From NCBI GenBank assembly GCA_021498125.1, contig JAIZWL010000001.1:695434-759433 (forward strand): a stretch of DNA of 64,000 bases, given 5' to 3'. This stretch comes from Candidatus Thorarchaeota archaeon. Lineage in GTDB: Archaea > Asgardarchaeota > Thorarchaeia > Thorarchaeales > Thorarchaeaceae. Below the pieces are notes generated by a model, which made no database searches, was not told the origin of the DNA, and saw nothing but the letters and a program-made list of their open reading frames with translations. Of the stretch, positions 9,010 through 17,700 are shown in pieces; position 1 is the stretch's first letter; the number at the start of each line of letters is the position of its first letter. A program made the translations under genes and the position numbers.

Positions 9010-11039
9010 CAGTCTTGCAGCCTCCTCATAAATAGCGTACCATCTTTTCTCTGTGTTCCGTCCCAATCCGGACCAATGTATATGGTCGTGTCCACCTGCT
9101 CGACGATGGCTGGCCCCAGAATGCGTTGGTCCACTGCCAGTTGATCCCTTCTATAGATGCTCGCATCGACATCGCTACCATCAGGAAGGACAAGTTCTCG
9201 CATCGAGTACGGTTCACCCTGTTCCGAATTAGAATGGATCAGGTCCGGTAGTGTACTCCATCTGGAAACTGCGACGGCCCTTGCCGTCACCCATTCGACT
9301 GGTCGATTCTTCATTTGGTATCCATACATGTTCTCATGAGAACTCTCAAAATGTTCTCGTGAGAACTCCAACAGATTCTCTCCTCTAAACGGGACATGGA
9401 TCATCAGTTCGTGAGACTGTCCTTGATACCTCATGTCTATACGCCATTCTATGATGATGCTCTCCGGAGGTGCGCCTTGTTGTTCTAGACTCTGCTGTGC
9501 ATCACGTGATAGTTCCTCAAGGGTTTCGACCAATATCTTCTCATCGCCCTGATCCCCGTGGAGCAGGATTGTTTTCATGAGGTCTACCCGAAGATCTGTG
9601 CAGAGAAGACCTAGGGCCGAGGTGATTCCCGGGAAGGGAGGTACCAAGATGCTTCGTATTCCCAGTGCCTCGGCTATGTCCACGGCCTGAGTTGCACCCG
9701 CCCCTCCAAATGGGACAAGAACATAATCACGGGGGTCGTGTCCTCGTTCGACAGTGACTTCTCTGATGGCCTCCATCATATTGAAACTTGAAATCTTTAT
9801 AATCCCAAGTGCGGCCTCTTCCATGTCCATTCCAAGTCCTTTGGCAAGACGCCCAACTGCCTTCCTTGCATGTTTCATACTCAGTTCGAGTTTTCCTCCC
9901 AAGAAGTAGTAAGGGTTCAGTCTTCCAAGTACCAAGTTGGCATCTGTGACCGTTGCGTCCATTCCCCCCAGATTGTATGCAGCCGGACCTGGATCCGCTC
10001 CTGCGCTCTGCGGACCAACATGGAGAACGCCTGCCTTGTCGATCCATGCGATACTGCCACCACCTGCGCCAATCGTCTTCACATCGACCGATGGTATTCT
10101 GAGTGGCATTCCTCCCACATCATTATCTGCACGGACAACTACTCCACCATCTATGGCGCTGATGTCACAACTGGTGCCGCCCATGTCCAATGAGATCAAC
10201 TGTTGGATTCCTGATCTCCGGGCTATCTCCCATGCGCCCATCACTCCTCCGGCCAGCCCAGACAGTGCAAGTCCTATTGCATGGCCTCTTGCACGAGAAC
10301 ATAGTCGAGTTCCCCCGTTTGACTGCATCACGGTGAGTCTTGCCCTTGGGCAGACTTCTCTGAGTCTTCGATCAAGTCGTTCCAGATATCCAAGAACAAC
10401 CGGCCCCAAGTATGCCTCCACTACAGTTGTGGACACTCGCTCGAATTCTCGAAACTCAGGCAAGACCTGTGATGATGCTACTACATACTTGTCGCTTAGT
10501 CTACTCAAGCTCTGAAGGAGTGCAAGTTCATGTTCGTTATTTCGAAACGAGAACAGTAAGGCAATAGCTACCGCCTCTGGATCCTGTTCCTTTACGGAAT
10601 TGAAGACCCGCTCAACCTCTTCACGCGAGAGGCGGGTGATAATCTCCCCTTCCGGACCCACCCTCTCATGAACACCGACTCTATGAGCGCGATCAACAAT
10701 TGGTTGAGGGCGAGATGCATTGGGTGAGTATATCTCCTCTCTATTCTGACGCCCGATCTCAATTACATCCTCAAGCCCTTCTGTTGTGATCAGTGTGACG
10801 CTTGCCCCTTTTCGCTGAAGCATTGCATTCGTTGCCACTGTTGTTCCATGCACAACAAGATCAATATCGTCACCAGAAAATCCGTTTATCTCTAAGATCT
10901 CTTGGATTCCACGAACCACAGCTTTTTCCTGTGCATCTGGGGTGGACTGCACCTTATGGACCATGTAACGACTTGGGTTATCGCAGACCATTATGATGTC
11001 TGTGAATGTACCTCCAACGTCGACTCCGATGACGTTCAT
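9009..11039 (-). CDS. hyuA: Hydantoinase/oxoprolinase family subunit A
   Basis: A 676-residue HyuA protein. The N-terminal actin-like ATPase region opens with NVIGVDVGGTFTDIIM, and a second phosphate-binding signature SLDMGGTSCDIS lies near residue 285. A glycine-rich GAGGGSIAWID follows near 320. With HyuB it forms an ATP-dependent 5-oxoprolinase or N-methylhydantoinase. The start is ATG at 11039 and the gene is the promoter-proximal member of a two-gene, translationally coupled operon. The pair is full length with no visible damage. Which cyclic amide it opens is unknown. Confidence 0.93.
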   Translation of the reverse strand: MNVIGVDVGGTFTDIIMVCDNPSRYMVHKVQSTPDAQEKAVVRGIQEILEINGFSGDDIDLVVHGTTVATNAMLQRKGASVTLITTEGLEDVIEIGRQNREEIYSPNASRPQPIVDRAHRVGVHERVGPEGEIITRLSREEVERVFNSVKEQDPEAVAIALLFSFRNNEHELALLQSLSRLSDKYVVASSQVLPEFREFERVSTTVVEAYLGPVVLGYLERLDRRLREVCPRARLTVMQSNGGTRLCSRARGHAIGLALSGLAGGVMGAWEIARRSGIQQLISLDMGGTSCDISAIDGGVVVRADNDVGGMPLRIPSVDVKTIGAGGGSIAWIDKAGVLHVGPQSAGADPGPAAYNLGGMDATVTDANLVLGRLNPYYFLGGKLELSMKHARKAVGRLAKGLGMDMEEAALGIIKISSFNMMEAIREVTVERGHDPRDYVLVPFGGAGATQAVDIAEALGIRSILVPPFPGITSALGLLCTDLRVDLMKTILLHGDQGDEKILVETLEELSRDAQQSLEQQGAPPESIIIEWRIDMRYQGQSHELMIHVPFRGENLLEFSREHFESSHENMYGYQMKNRPVEWVTARAVAVSRWSTLPDLIHSNSEQGEPYSMRELVLPDGSDVDASIYRRDQLAVDQRILGPAIVEQVDTTIYIGPDWDGTQRKDGTLFMRRLQD

Positions 11040-11177
11040 TTGACCGCCATCTTTTCGATACCCTTCCTATTGATAGTTGTTTTGATTCATCATGAATTCA
11101 ATTTCTTTTTGTCACCCTGAGTCGATATATTTCTTGTTTCCCTCTTTTCACACAGGACCACCAACGACCCTATTCGC

Positions 11178-11855
11178 TTATTGCCGATCCTTTGGCCAAA
11201 GTAAGCTCTTCTCCACATCAATCGGAATTGGTTCTTTGATTTCACTCTCATTGAATGCCCAAAATACAGCCAAGTGGATGTTGTGATCGGGCCACCAACC
11301 CAATTTCTTTATCCTTTGTTTATACTTTCTCAATTGATCTACAGCCGATTGATATTTTGGATTCCGAAAAATCTCATGAGGCTGTACTCGGTCCTTGACC
11401 TCTATGATCCAAATGTCGTCATTGTATTGAAAGATGAGATCGCAAAACATTTTTTTCCAGTCTTTCTTCTGATAAGTGATCAAGCCAAGCTCTGACCAAA
11501 TCATCTGAGGTTTTTGCCCAGTCCAGTCAGTTGCATGACTTGCAAGATAGTTTCTTGCCATGCTCTCAAGTAGGTAGTGTTCACTGTAATTATTACCTCC
11601 AGCAATTAAATGTCTAAACCAATCTCCAATGGTTCTAGCTCGAATCATGACAAATTCTACATCAGAAGTATATTCCAGTTCCATTATCCTGTCCTCTTTT
11701 GGTAAGACCTCTATTTTCGTTTTAAGACTATATTGTCTATTACTCTTTAACTCCTCATGAATATCTGTTCTTTCGCCAACACGAAACATTCCCCTCATCG
11801 CATCTTTCAACCACTTCCAGATAGCCTTATGCAAATTAGAGTCATGAAATGTCAA
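11178..11855 (-). CDS. PD-(D/E)XK superfamily nuclease
   Basis: A 225-residue protein with the core restriction-endonuclease-like motif: Asp139 in FCDLIFQYNDD and the Glu152-x-Lys154 pair in IWIIEVKDR, followed by the usual helix with Gln (QSAVDQLRKYKQR). The N-terminal 90 residues are charged and helical and have no motif I recognise. The frame begins with TTG at 11855; another TTG at 11834 and an ATG at 11798 are possible starts, and a TATA-like AT-rich run at about 11863-11878 would suit a slightly later start. The gene and its upstream region are more AT-rich than neighbours, and it stands alone between unrelated operons. This hints at a transferred defence or repair gene, but no methylase or partner is next to it. 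Confidence 0.65.
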   Translation of the reverse strand: MTFHDSNLHKAIWKWLKDAMRGMFRVGERTDIHEELKSNRQYSLKTKIEVLPKEDRIMELEYTSDVEFVMIRARTIGDWFRHLIAGGNNYSEHYLLESMARNYLASHATDWTGQKPQMIWSELGLITYQKKDWKKMFCDLIFQYNDDIWIIEVKDRVQPHEIFRNPKYQSAVDQLRKYKQRIKKLGWWPDHNIHLAVFWAFNESEIKEPIPIDVEKSLLWPKDRQ

Positions 11856-12106
11856 TAAAGCAATATTTATTTTTAAAGGTTGAAAGTATTACTCATACCA
11901 TCGTAATGCGTATTAGTTTAGATTTGGATGATGATCTCCATTTGTGGTTTAATGCGAGATAACTGATCATGTCACCATTGAGTTTACAATCTGTAGAATG
12001 CTGTCAACAGTCATGATGATGTAATGCATCAAGCAATTAAATATTATATATTGTCATGTCACAATGCTTTATTGGCCTCCTATGTTTACCAATCGCGTGT
12101 TGATTG
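11856..12106. promoter_or_regulatory. AT-rich divergent promoter region
   Basis: This 251-bp gap separates the nuclease (minus) from the ThiI homologue (plus). It holds a minus-strand TATA-like run at 11863-11878 and a plus-strand TTAAATATTATATA at 12038-12051, about 55 bp before the ATG at 12107. No gene, hairpin or repeat was found in the rest. Confidence 0.45.
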
Positions 12107-13234
12107 ATGACTATAGAATATTCGGCTGTCCTTGTCCGCTATGGTGAGATTGGTATCAAGTCCCGTCAGACACGAAAATACATGTCTCATCTTCTTGCCT
12201 CTCAGATTACCTCTGCTCTGAAAGAGCATACTATCTCTTTCTCAAAGGTACGAACCGAGTTCGGTCGTCTGTTCGTCATGACTGATGATGCAAGGCGGGC
12301 TGCTGAGGTCACAGCACGAATCTTTGGTGTGGTCTCTACTTCACCGGTCGTTGTCACTGAGGCCAAGTTCGATACCATCTTGGAGACCGGTCTTGATCTG
12401 GCCCGTCAATCATTTCGTCCAGGGCTCTCCTTTGCTGTCGGTGCAAGGCGTCTGGGATCTCACACCTTCACCAGTCAAGATGTTCGGCGTAAATTGGGCG
12501 AACTCATTCTCTCACAACTTGACAATCTCCATCTCACGGTCAATCTCACAGCACCTCAGCAGAGTGTCTATGTAGAAGTGCGAGAAGATGTGGCCTATCT
12601 GTTCACTGAGACCGTGGATGGTGTTGGTGGCATGCCTACAGGTTCTCAAGGAACTGTTGTCTGTTTGATTGATGGATCCCTTGCCTCATTGGTGGCGTCT
12701 TATCGTGTCATGAAACGTGGTGCGATCCCTGTCTTTGTTGTGTTCGAGGAGTCAAGTGCAATACATTCTGCTGTTGCAAAGCTTGCTTCATATATCCATG
12801 GGCAGTCTGTCAAGAAGTACGTTCTCTCTCTCCCCCGGCAGATCAAAGAATTTCAGGGGCCTGCGTCCGAATCTCTCTGTATCATCTGTCGGCGTAATAT
12901 GATCAATGTCGCAGCGGAGATTGCGTCGATCGAAGACGCTGATGGAATTGTCACCGGTGATGTTATTGGAGTTCCTGCTCAGACTATTGCCGCACTGAAG
13001 CACATCCGTGAAGTTCAGTGCAAGTTTCCAATTTTCCAACCGTGTGCTGGGGACGACTTTGAATCACTTCGCATCATGGCCCAACAAATTGGCGTCCAGT
13101 CTGATAGTGTACCCTTGTGCTCCGATTGTCAAATCGATTCTACGTATAGTGATCTTCTCAGGACGGAGTCTGAGCTTGGGCTCCCCTCTGCAAAAGAACA
13201 GTTAGATACGGCGCGAATTGATGAAACAATTTAG
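12107..13234 (+). CDS. ThiI homologue with THUMP domain but degenerate PP-loop
   Basis: A 375-residue protein of the ThiI family, which makes 4-thiouridine at position 8 of tRNA. The N-terminal ferredoxin-like domain (SAVLVRYGEIGIKS, residues about 6-19) and the full THUMP domain (FAVGARRLGSHTFTSQDVRR, then VYVEVREDVAYLFTE) are intact. The ATP-binding PP-loop is not: where the family has SGGxDSP, this protein has DGSLASL (residues about 189-195, within CLIDGSLASLVASY). The downstream CIICRRNM (Cys258/Cys261) and a later CSDC (338/341) are kept. Its start is ATG at 12107 rather than the TTG just upstream. A second homologue at 53772 has the opposite pattern, so this one probably supplies tRNA binding. 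Confidence 0.88.
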   Translation: MTIEYSAVLVRYGEIGIKSRQTRKYMSHLLASQITSALKEHTISFSKVRTEFGRLFVMTDDARRAAEVTARIFGVVSTSPVVVTEAKFDTILETGLDLARQSFRPGLSFAVGARRLGSHTFTSQDVRRKLGELILSQLDNLHLTVNLTAPQQSVYVEVREDVAYLFTETVDGVGGMPTGSQGTVVCLIDGSLASLVASYRVMKRGAIPVFVVFEESSAIHSAVAKLASYIHGQSVKKYVLSLPRQIKEFQGPASESLCIICRRNMINVAAEIASIEDADGIVTGDVIGVPAQTIAALKHIREVQCKFPIFQPCAGDDFESLRIMAQQIGVQSDSVPLCSDCQIDSTYSDLLRTESELGLPSAKEQLDTARIDETI

Positions 13235-13269
13235 ACACCAATCAGTTCAGTTTTGGATAAAAGCAAATC

Positions 13270-13277
13270 TTTTAATA
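13270..13277 (+). promoter_or_regulatory. TATA-like element for the histone gene
   Basis: TTTTAATAC lies about 65 bp before the histone ATG at 13335 in a 100-bp gap. An SD-like GGTGAT at 13324-13329 precedes the ATG. Confidence 0.4.
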
Positions 13278-13334
13278 CTCAATAGCCGTGATTTGCCACT
13301 ATCCACGCTCATGTGTAGATCATGGTGATTTCTC

Positions 13335-13571
13335 ATGCCACGTTCACGAAAAGATAGAATCATTCCTGTAGCACCAATTGACCGGTTAATTCGAAAAGCT
13401 GGTGCAACCCGTGTCAGCGATAAAGGTGCAGAACGGCTCGCTCAGATCTTAGAAGAGGTCGGTGAATTTCTCGCTCAGAGTGCCGCTGAGATCACCGAGG
13501 TGTCCGGCCGCAAAACAATCACCGAACGCGACATCGATGTGGCTTACAAGCATTGGCGTCGTCGACTGTAA
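13335..13571 (+). CDS. Archaeal histone with short N-terminal tail
   Basis: A 78-residue one-domain histone fold protein (HMf family) that compacts DNA as dimers and larger polymers. The start MPRSRKDRIIPVAPIDRLIR shows a basic tail of about ten residues before the alpha-1 helix, longer than in classical HMf/HMfB. The core has DKGAERLAQILEEVGEFLAQ (alpha-2) and GRKTITERDIDVAYKHW (loop 2 with the conserved T-x-x-D pair, alpha-3). Asgard histones often carry such tails, so the tail is notable but not unique. It sits between a ThiI homologue and a deacetylase without obvious operon linkage. Confidence 0.95.
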   Translation: MPRSRKDRIIPVAPIDRLIRKAGATRVSDKGAERLAQILEEVGEFLAQSAAEITEVSGRKTITERDIDVAYKHWRRRL

Positions 13572-13580
13572 TCATCAGTT

Positions 13581-13600
13581 CCCCTAACTCGTTTGGGGGA
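13581..13600. terminator. Hairpin after the histone gene
   Basis: CCCCTAAC and GTTTGGGG form an imperfect stem (CCCC/GGGG core) ten bases after the histone stop. It may end or attenuate the histone transcript before the next gene at 13628. The run of T expected of an archaeal terminator is weak. Confidence 0.4.
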
Positions 13601-13627
13601 TTCAACCCGTATCTTGCAGGTGATTGA

Positions 13628-14329
13628 ATGACTAAAGTAGAGGGTGTGCCGGATGGAATTGCTCTGCTCTCAGTACATGAAGTCACTCCTGCATTTGAGG
13701 ACGATGTGGTTCGTACGTGTGATCTGCTTGATGAGCTAGGATTTGATAGTTACACCCTCTTAGTGACACCTTTCTACGGCCTCAAACGGATAAATACTTT
13801 TGAGAAGAATCCCACCTTTGCAGAATACCTCTTGGCGATCGACAAAGAACTTGCACTTCATGGATATTCTCATCTCTCTAAGTCTGGCTCTATTGACGAG
13901 TTCCGCCGGCTACCTGCTGATAAGATCTCAAACCGGTTGAAGTCTTCGGTCAGCATGTTCATCAATGCTTTTCATAGGATGCCTCGGGGTGTTATTCCCC
14001 CCGGCTGGGTCGCTCCACAAAAACTCGTGCCGCTGAGTCGAGATCTTGGCCTACAGTACTGTGTTATCAAAAACCGGATAATCCCCTTCAATGTCCCACG
14101 TCCTTTTGAGACCGTTGAGCAGATCGTGAGCCAAGGTTCTGACAAGCTAGTTTTGGGTTCCTCTCTGGTCGAGCTGGAGGTGGGAGGGTCGGTACAGATC
14201 GCAGTTCACCCCTTGGATTACAGGCATAACTCTATGTTTGAAATCCTGACCGATCTTCGCGACCGCCTTGACTACAAGTTCATGGGCTATTGGGAGTATC
14301 TCAAATCCATAGCAAGAACTACTTCGTAG
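13628..14329 (+). CDS. DUF2334-type polysaccharide deacetylase-like protein
   Basis: A 233-residue protein of the polysaccharide deacetylase (NodB-like) fold, DUF2334 branch. The motif-1 region reads LLSVHEVTPAFEDD, with Glu where many relatives have Asp, and the zinc-binding H-x3-H motif is LHGYSH. The C-terminal QIAVHPLDYRHN supplies a further His. Such enzymes remove acetyl groups from sugars, and many DUF2334 members act on unknown glycans. No signal peptide is seen, so it acts in the cytoplasm or is exported by another route. The ATG at 13628 follows GGTGATT, a good SD match. Confidence 0.78.
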   Translation: MTKVEGVPDGIALLSVHEVTPAFEDDVVRTCDLLDELGFDSYTLLVTPFYGLKRINTFEKNPTFAEYLLAIDKELALHGYSHLSKSGSIDEFRRLPADKISNRLKSSVSMFINAFHRMPRGVIPPGWVAPQKLVPLSRDLGLQYCVIKNRIIPFNVPRPFETVEQIVSQGSDKLVLGSSLVELEVGGSVQIAVHPLDYRHNSMFEILTDLRDRLDYKFMGYWEYLKSIARTTS

Positions 14330-14703
14330 TCGATTCGCACGTATTTACGACGAGTAAATATTTGAAGGTCTTTGACATGTTAATGTCGGGATAAGACCTA
14401 ATCTTATCGATAAATTCAGTATGATTTTATTGGTGTCTGTCCCTTGTGAGAGGTATGTGCGGTGTTGGGGTCTCTGAGTATGCATTCGTTTGTGATTGAT
14501 GATGCTGTTTGTTTCTTGCATCCTGTTTCAGAGATCCGCGCTCGTACATATGTCGATAAATCGACAAATTTGACGATTTATCGATTTCGTTTACAGAATA
14601 ATCACTCAAAAGAAGATATAACCTACGATTATTCTAGTTCATACATACTCCAAGGTTGGTTTCCTTGGCACGATTATCAGATGAGAAATGGAGGTTCCCA
14701 TTA
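14330..14703. promoter_or_regulatory. 374-bp gap with inverted repeats upstream of the giant surface protein
   Basis: No credible gene lies here. TATTTAC-GACGA-GTAAATA (14342-14360) is a perfect 7-bp inverted repeat just after the deacetylase stop. A perfect 11-bp inverted repeat, TCGATAAATCG and CGATTTATCGA with a 10-bp spacer, occupies 14553-14584. The 9-mer TCGATAAAT of its left arm occurs again at 14407-14415. These could be operator half-sites for the giant gene. A strong SD, GGAGGT at 14690-14695, sets its start at 14704. Confidence 0.55.
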
Positions 14704-17700
14704 ATGAAACGAACTGGTCTAGTTACTGTGCTCTTTATACTATTATTCATGATACCTGCAATTCCGACTGCCACTCCAAATTTGAGTTCGGATCCCTATA
14801 CGACCGAATCGAAAGATCAATCCACCCTGGCGGACGATTTGACAGGTCTCACTGGTACTGGCAACTCCCTCCCAGTCACCATGACAGGTTACGTGACAAA
14901 CACACAGGATGGGCCTTTGACAATTGACTCGGCAACTTCCGATACCGCCTCTGTCATACTAGATACTGGTTGGACTGGTACCGACCTACAGTCGAGTATC
15001 GATTCGCTTACAGTATGGATGAATGATCAGGCAAAGAACGGCGATTTTGATGATTACCATAACGAGAAATGGCTTGAGACCTCCTATCCAAGTGAAGATG
15101 TGGCTGTTCCTGATTATTGGAACCTCAATAAAGTGACTGCCGGAAGTGATGACAGTCACCCTCATCATGGAAACTTCCAGTTTCTCACCGCCTCGGGTAA
15201 TGGTTATGGTGGCACTATGGGTTGGGAGTATGTTGCTGACTGGACCACCAGCGACACAATAGACCCCTCATCTGAAATATACCTCCGTCAATACGTTTTG
15301 GCACCGTATAGAAGCATAGACTCTGCTGAGATCAAGTTCTATTACCGAGTAGTCTCCACCTCCACGATGGGTAGTCAAGCTCACATCATTGTCCGCTTTG
15401 CCGGCTATGAGACCAAGCTCTCAGTCTTCGATTCTGGTGATCCTACTGACACATGGATTCAAGCCACAGTCACGATTCCCTCCTCCGCCTTTTCAAGCGT
15501 GACTCTCCCAAATTCGATTCTCATTGATGTTGGACTTGCTACAGATCTTCAGGGGACTCCCGGGTCTGATATGACCAGTCACCTCTACATTGACGATGTT
15601 GAAGTCAATATGAAGGTCCGCCCCTTCCCGGAACAGATCGGTCTCAAAGCAAATGGGACTCTCATCGATGGTTCGACTGAGGGTAGTATCTTCACATATC
15701 TTCCTGATGACGACAACCGTGATTGTTATGACGATACCTCAAATGGAGTTGATCTTGATGGTTATAGTGATAATGGGGACCTTGATGTAGGAATCTGGGG
15801 ATCGTGGTCGGAGTCCAATACATTCGAAGTTGGTCTCCAGTTCCCTGTAGATATTCCCAAAGGTGCCGCGATTGTTTCTGCATATATCGAGGTCGAAGTG
15901 CCAGAAAATTCTAGTGATATACCTGCCATGAAAATACGACTTGCTGATGCCGACAATGTTAGTGCCTTTACTTCAGGAACACCACATCTTGAAGATAGAT
16001 ATACTTGGGTCGATACTGGTGTTGACTGGTCGCCCAGTGTTTGGACCAAGAACCACAGATATAGGTCTCCGGACATTGCCCCACTTCTTCAAAAGGTGGT
16101 CACTAGGTCTGGATGGTCCCAAGACAACTATATTGCAATCATGTTGGACTATCTTTACTCATCTGGCTCATACACCTATCTTAGTATTAAGGGATCCTCG
16201 AGCTATGATAATACCGCGGGTGATGATAACCTTGCACGGATTTTTGTTGAATACATAGTTCCCAAGGCCGAGGATCAGATTATCACTCTTCAGCACAAAA
16301 AGGACATCACTATCGACCATACAAAGGTCTCAGCCGATATGACGGACTTTCCTGTTCTGGTCGACATCTATGACTCTGATCTTCATACAGATGTTCAGGC
16401 AGACGGTGATGATATCGTATTCATGGTGAATGGTATCCCCACAGATCACGAGATCGAATACTTTGACCAAGACTATAATTCAACGCACGCGCATCTTGTG
16501 GCATGGGTACGAGTTCCCAGCCTCTCAAGCACGACTGATACAGTTCTTGAGATGTACTATGGGAATCCAGACGCGCCTTCACTTCAAAATCCAACTGGTG
16601 TTTGGGAATCTGGGTATGCCTCAGTCTGGCATATGAACAATGATCCCTCTACGGATTTTATCATGGACAGTACAGAGTACAACCATGATGGCACCTCGTA
16701 TAATATGGAGAGTGCTGATTCGGTCTCGGGGGAAATCAATGGTGCACTCGACTTTGATGGTGTTGATGAACGGGTGCGTATTGGACCTATGGACTGTGAA
16801 GATTGGACATCTATTACAGTCGCTGTTTGGGTCAATATTGATGATGCTGGAGAGGATCGCTTCATCTCTAAAGAGTCGGGAAGTGGTTCTGGTCCGTATG
16901 CTTGGAGCATCGGGCATAATGGTCATGGCCTGACGGTCATGTTCACAAGCGACGGGACTTCAGGCACAACAACAACAATCGATACAAGTTCTGGTCTTAC
17001 AATTGGCACTTGGCACTATGTTGTCTTCACTTGGGACTCGTCACTCTCCTCTAATCAGTTGAAAGTATACATTGATGGTGTTCTCCAGAACCAGACCAGT
17101 AATGCTGGAGATACAATTGATGATATTGATGCAGATGTGTATCTTGCTGACAATTCGTACCTAGGCAGTTCCAGTGGTCATAGATACTTCAATGGTCAGT
17201 TGGACGAGGGCAGGGTCTTAGACGTTGCAAAGCCCGTTTCATGGATACTCACTGAATATAATAATCAAAAGAATCCAAGTTCATTTCTCTCCGTCGGTTC
17301 GGAAGAGACCGTTCAGAGTACTTGGACCGATGATGAGTCCGCCAAGCTTGTGTTCACGACCTCTTCCTCTGAACCAGTCACAATGGATGTGACTCTAGGT
17401 CTAGATGTCTATGGCTCTGGTGGTTCTCTTGACTCCAATTATAATTCGGGTACGACCTACAGTGTGACCAATGCGTCCATAGTTGAGTGGACTGCAAATG
17501 TTCTTGTGTCACCTCCAACAGGCACACAAAATCTTGAGGTCACCGTAGAGTTTCCACAGACTGAATGGCGTCCAACAACCGTGACTAATCCCGTGGGCGT
17601 AGAGAAGACCTATCCGACAGACTGGTATTATGAGGGCGGTGTTCTCACAATTCGCTCTTCAGCGGTCGATACTTTTGGTGTCTGGAAGATCAACTTTGTG

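Noticed and set aside
14656-14703. Longer N-terminus of the giant protein from a TTG
   Set aside because: The ATG at 14704 has GGAGGT eight bases upstream and begins a typical signal peptide.
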